The position numbers and the translations under genes are program-made. Under the pieces are notes generated by a model. The model made no database searches, was not told where the DNA came from, and worked only from the letters and a program-made list of their open reading frames with translations. Shown here piece by piece: positions 10,101 through 12,401 of a DNA stretch of 12,401 nt. Source of the stretch: Physocladia obscura (taxonomy: Eukaryota; Chytridiomycota; Chytridiomycetes; Chytridiales; Chytriomycetaceae); contig JADGJH010000537.1 of NCBI GenBank assembly GCA_027596945.1, positions 1 through 12,401 on the forward strand. The letters run 5' to 3'. The stretch's first letter is position 1. Each line of letters starts with the position of its first letter.

Positions 10101-12267
10101 TGAGTAGAACCAAATAATACTGGTAAAAAAACCGTCAAAAGTTGAAATTATCATAAAAGAAAATAACGCAACAAACCAGGTTTAGCTATACCACCAAATC
10201 CTGTTCCACCTAACCCGCTAGCTGCATGTGTTGTTGATCCGAATGTACCGACGGCTGAGGTCGAGGAGGGCGCGCCGAATAGATTTGATTGTTGAGGTAG
10301 AGTTGATCCAAACATAGGTGTGGTGCTGGTCGCTCCAAACGGCGAAACTAAAAAGAGTCAAAATTATTTTTCTGCTATGTTGTTGAAAGTAGTTTAGATC
10401 GGGTTTGTACCTGTTGTAGAAGTGGAACCAAATAATCCCCCACTTGAAGCATTATTTGCACCCAGCGCAGTTCCAAACCCCACACTAGGAGTAGCCGTTT
10501 GTGCCGGTCCACCAAAAGTCGATGTCGCCGGCTTGGATGCAAATAAACCTGTCCCAAATGCGCCCGCACCTTGCGATTGACCAAAAGTACTTGCAGGTGG
10601 TTGTGCCGCAGAACCAAAACCACTCAACGGCTGATTTCCAAATGCAGAGGCCGATGTTGATGTACCGAATCCACCAAAACCTGCAGGCTTTGGGTTATTG
10701 CCCGTTGCGCCAAACCCAAAACCAGTCGAGGAGGCGGCTGGTTGGCCAAAGGCTCCAGCAGTTGAGGTTGTAGAGCCGAATGTAGAAGTTGCTGCACCGC
10801 CAAACAAAGAAGGGGTTGTAGCTGTTGAACCAAAGACTCCTAGAGAGAGAGAGAGAGATTGAGAGATTGAGAGACAGCGAGCGTAAGGGTATATTCGTTT
10901 TGAAGAAGAAAGTAGCAAATATTAACCTGTTGATGGTGCGGTTGCACCAAATCCAAAACCACCAGTTTGGGCGGAAGTACCGAAAAGCCCACCAGTTTGA
11001 GTTGGGGCTGTAGCAGCTCCAAATGTGCCAGTTCCGAAACCAGTCTGAGCTGGCGCTCCGAAAGTGGAGCCAGTTCCAGGACCAGTAGTGCTAAATTTCT
11101 TGCCCATTATATAATCTTGAACCCTCAGTTCCTTCATAGAATAAAATTAGCAATTCGGACAAAAATAAACACAAAAATTTTCGACAAATGAATAAAGCCA
11201 AGCAGAATAAAAAAATTACCTCAAAATTCCAGTTTTTATAGTTTGGCGCTGCACTAATACTGATAAAGTTTGAAATCGCACCCGATCCCAGATTACTTGA
11301 TTGCGATGGTTCGCGTTCTTGTGTGATTGCATAGGCAGGGCTTCCTGTCCCAAAGTTGTTCGTTGGTGTGGTTTGCCCAGGAGGCCCAAACGAAGGAGTC
11401 GCAGCTGTCTGAGCCTGTCCACCGAATCCAAATGATGTTGCAGATGGAGCTCCGAATCCGCCGGTTGGTGGCGCGGGCTGCGCAGAGCCAAAAAGTCCGC
11501 CGCCTGTCGCTGAGGTTAATTATTTAATATTAAAATCAAAAATGCCACAAAGTTAATGTAATGAATTGCATGGATTGAGCCCGAACAGTTTGCGTTAGTT
11601 TTTTTTGTGCTTGTTTTTTCGCTCGGTCATGAGGATTTCGACTGCGGATTTCGACTACGCACCAGATCCAAAACCAAAAGTTTGTTGTTGCTGTGGTTGA
11701 GCAGGTTGACCAAACAATCCTCCTGGTGCGGCTGTAGTGGTACTCTGAGTACCACCAAATGCAGGCCGAGCGGCTGCGGCGCCGAAAGATGTGTTCACAC
11801 CAAATCCTAAAAAGACATTCGAGTAGTTAAAATAAATAAAGGGAAGTTAAAGAAAAATTCATACCAAACGCGTTAGCTTGTGGTTGTTGCTGAGCAGCAG
11901 CTGCGCCAAATGCTCCGGGTTGAGCGCCAAATGCCGGCGTTTGAGTGCCTGGATCATTCGAATAAACGATATCAGGCAAAGAAGTAAATTGAAAAGATAA
12001 GATAAATAATGAGTGAATTATGGTTTGTGAATATTGCGTAAAAAAAAGGTAGAATTTCGAACGGTGTTGCAGATGTTATTTTTTTGATTTTTGATTTTTT
12101 AGTTTTCTGTTAGCTTGTGCGGAAACGCACGGAAAACAAATAAAGGGAATGGCGAGCATACCGAATCCCGTAGCCGGTACACCAAATAAACCGCCACCCT
12201 GCTGTTGCGGCTGTTGCTGGGGCGCTCCGAACGTTGACGCAGGAGTACTTCCAAATCCGCCAAACAT
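4773..12267 (-). CDS. NUP98: Nup98-Nup96 nucleoporin precursor, 12 exons
   Basis: This encodes the fused precursor of two nuclear pore subunits. Exons in transcript order: 12267-12162, 11948-11865, 11806-11663, 11509-11220, 11131-10927, 10839-10411, 10347-10177, 10119-7548, 7307-7244, 7180-5350, 5297-4918, 4871-4773. They sum to 6375 bases, in frame throughout, for 2124 residues (human about 1800). All introns are GT-AG with these borders. Domain order: FG/GLFG repeats (1 to about 556) interrupted by GLEBS (190-220), autoproteolytic domain (about 817-961) ending in HFS, acidic linker, RVGWG (1320-1324), Nup96 helical core. Cleavage after Phe961 frees Nup98 (FG permeability barrier, Rae1/Gle2-linked mRNA export) and Nup96 (Y-complex scaffold). 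The ATG at 12267 starts MFGGFG, as expected for the family, with A at -3. The least certain exon is the 64-base exon 9. I could find no other splice path joining the frames of exons 8 and 10. Confidence 0.93.
4872..4917 (-). other. Intron 11, only 46 bases
   Basis: CAG|GTAAAT donor, TTCTAG|ATT acceptor, phase 0. A TTAATTACTTATTAAC stretch could supply the branch site. The unspliced frame stays open to a stop at 4807, so retention would give a different tail, not an early stop. Confidence 0.7.
7244..7307 (-). other. Predicted 64-base exon 9
   Basis: Encodes SRFSDSFSHVNIETLNVFSW plus Gln, preceded by an Arg codon shared with exon 8. Its length (64, or 1 modulo 3) is what is needed to pass from the phase 2 donor of exon 8 to the phase 0 acceptor of exon 10 (TATATAG|AAT). 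Other AG acceptors in the interval hit stops or the wrong phase. It is flanked by CAG|GTTTAA and a 63-base intron 9 (7181-7243). Support is by frame logic, not by a motif. Confidence 0.75.
7308..7547 (-). other. Intron 8 of NUP98-NUP96, with in-frame stop and internal AATAAA
   Basis: 240-base intron (GGGAG|GTGAGG donor, CATAAG|GTC acceptor), phase 2, the longest in the gene. If retained, translation stops at once (TGA at 7544-7546), two codons after the SG that ends the exon. A poly(A) hexamer AATAAA lies inside at 7336-7341, and the plus strand has a run of 13 A (7513-7525). The acceptor has a weaker pyrimidine tract than CTTTTTTTCAG-like sites further upstream in the intron, but only CATAAG gives an open exon that joins in frame. 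Confidence 0.72.
8205..8392 (-). repeat. Gln-rich then acidic low-complexity segment in the Nup96 N-terminal region
   Basis: Just after the cleavage domain a Gln-rich run (FLQQQQRQHQQEQQ) is followed, after PPILRNMSA, by a stretch of over 30 residues that is almost entirely Glu and Asp. Another acidic patch (DDDYDDYDEDDE) lies near 8523-8560. The region between Ser962 and RVGWG spans about 358 residues, longer than I recall for animal Nup96. It is probably disordered. Confidence 0.8.
8666..9102 (-). other. Nup98 autoproteolytic domain with His-Phe|Ser cleavage site
   Basis: Residues about 817-961. Visible family marks are THVDSYTVILPGVGKV, VNVPAEVSLD, CWVIDKRTG, FDKHFKRLE, GTWRFRVEHF and then SKYGF. 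Known: this domain (Nucleoporin2, the Nup98/Nup145 autopeptidase) cleaves itself between Phe and Ser of HFS by an N-O acyl shift. His960, Phe961 and Ser962 are all present (8663-8671), so cleavage is expected. After cleavage the domain keeps Nup98 attached to the pore scaffold. Confidence 0.93.
10840..10926 (-). repeat. Intron 5 with a CT-rich microsatellite as polypyrimidine tract
   Basis: In transcript sense, the last 35 or so bases of this 87-base intron are repeated CTCTCAAT units running into (CT)n and then TAG (plus strand GA repeat, 10842-10875). The simple repeat occupies the place of the polypyrimidine tract, so length changes would act directly on acceptor strength. Confidence 0.75.
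11096..11276 (-). other. GLEBS motif (Gle2/Rae1 binding site), split by intron 4
   Basis: Residues about 190-220 read FISISAAPNYKNW, then FEELRVQDYIMGKK. The SI-x-A-x-x-Y spacing followed by EELR-x-x-DY is the GLEBS signature of Nup98/Nup116, which docks the WD40 protein Rae1/Gle2 in mRNA export. The first part ends exon 4 (11220) and the second starts exon 5 (11131). The splice lies between the two Glu residues of EELR. A charged island (residues 176-183, ITQEREPS) precedes it. Confidence 0.88.
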
Positions 12268-12326
12268 TTTTTGACCTTTCCGAAAATTGAAGACTCTTTT
12301 CCTTCACCACAAACTGACATAGCCAT
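11795..12326 (-). other. Possible upstream ORF overlapping the NUP98 start
   Basis: The ATG at 12326 (T at -3, G at +4) opens a frame out of phase with the main start at 12267. With introns 1 and 2 spliced out, it runs through exons 1 and 2 and ends at TGA in exon 3 (11797-11795), 86 codons in all. If the mRNA starts upstream of 12326, scanning ribosomes could be diverted. Whether it is transcribed is unknown. Confidence 0.4.
11949..12161 (-). other. Intron 1 of NUP98-NUP96
   Basis: 213-base GT-AG intron (GTATGC donor, CAG acceptor), phase 1, dividing a Gly codon of an FG repeat. It is one of only two introns over 200 bases in the gene and could hold regulatory sequence, though I see no specific motif. 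Confidence 0.8.
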
Positions 12327-12401
12327 TCACCACAAAACAAACGTGCAAAAAACTCTCAAAAATTGACTGTACAAACGAAACGAAAACAACAGCAACAACA
12401 A
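12268..12401 (-). promoter_or_regulatory. 5' leader and promoter side of NUP98-NUP96
   Basis: 134 bases upstream of the start codon up to the window edge. No TATA box is evident. Two out-of-frame ATGs (12326 and 12320) lie in one upstream reading frame that overlaps the main start. The outermost part is rich in TTGTTG-type repeats in transcript sense. The transcription start site cannot be read from sequence. Confidence 0.5.

Larger units (their letters stand above)
9880..12267 (-). other. FG/GLFG repeat domain of Nup98
   Basis: Exons 1-7 and the start of exon 8 encode about 50 Phe-Gly dipeptides spaced by Gly, Thr, Ser, Ala and Gln, including GLFG motifs in exons 1, 3, 4, 5 and 6. Short Gln runs occur in exons 1-3. 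Known: such intrinsically disordered FG segments line the pore channel, bind transport receptors and form the permeability barrier. Charged residues are nearly absent, except around GLEBS. Confidence 0.92.

Noticed and set aside
10400..12260. Regularly spaced short repeats that could look like a CRISPR or tandem array
   Set aside because: The periodicity comes from FG/GLFG codons in a coding frame. Units vary in length and sequence, and there are no constant repeats with unique spacers.

Overview
This is a nuclear eukaryotic window with spliceosomal introns of 46 to 240 bases, AT-rich spacers and standard stop codons. It holds two convergent genes plus the debris of a duplicated gene and of a transposon. 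The GLEBS motif reads FEELRVQDY, close to the form I know from fungal Nup98/Nup116 proteins. Together with the small introns and the fused NUP98-NUP96 gene, this suggests an early-diverging (chytrid-like) fungus. That placement is inference; another protist lineage is not excluded.

Layout. 1-780: AT-rich spacer with no recognisable gene. 780-1370, minus strand: frameshifted relic of a DD34E (IS630/Tc1-mariner type) transposase. 1776-4752, plus strand: a head-to-tail array of three copies of one glycosyltransferase gene. The first is a C-terminal scrap, the second a truncated pseudogene, and the third (3214-4752, one intron) appears intact and encodes a type II membrane protein with a GT-B fold. 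4773-12267, minus strand: a complete 12-exon NUP98-NUP96 precursor gene of 2124 predicted residues. 12268-12401: its 5' leader and probable promoter side, with an overlapping upstream ORF.

The nucleoporin precursor carries, in order, an FG/GLFG domain interrupted by a GLEBS motif (Gle2/Rae1 site), a linker, the autoproteolytic domain ending in the His-Phe|Ser cleavage site, a long acidic and Gln-rich Nup96 N-terminal region, the conserved RVGWG motif, and the alpha-helical Nup96 core of the Y-complex. Cleavage would give Nup98 (961 residues) and Nup96 (1163 residues), both parts of the nuclear pore complex.

The two live genes end tail to tail with 20 bases between stop codons. Their poly(A) signals sit on or beside the stops, so the mature mRNAs probably overlap as sense and antisense. 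Nothing suggests that the glycosyltransferase and the nucleoporin act together. I saw no defence system, CRISPR array, tRNA or rRNA. The points worth checking are the decaying paralog array, the 3' overlap, a possible intron-8-retained NUP98 isoform, and the upstream ORF.
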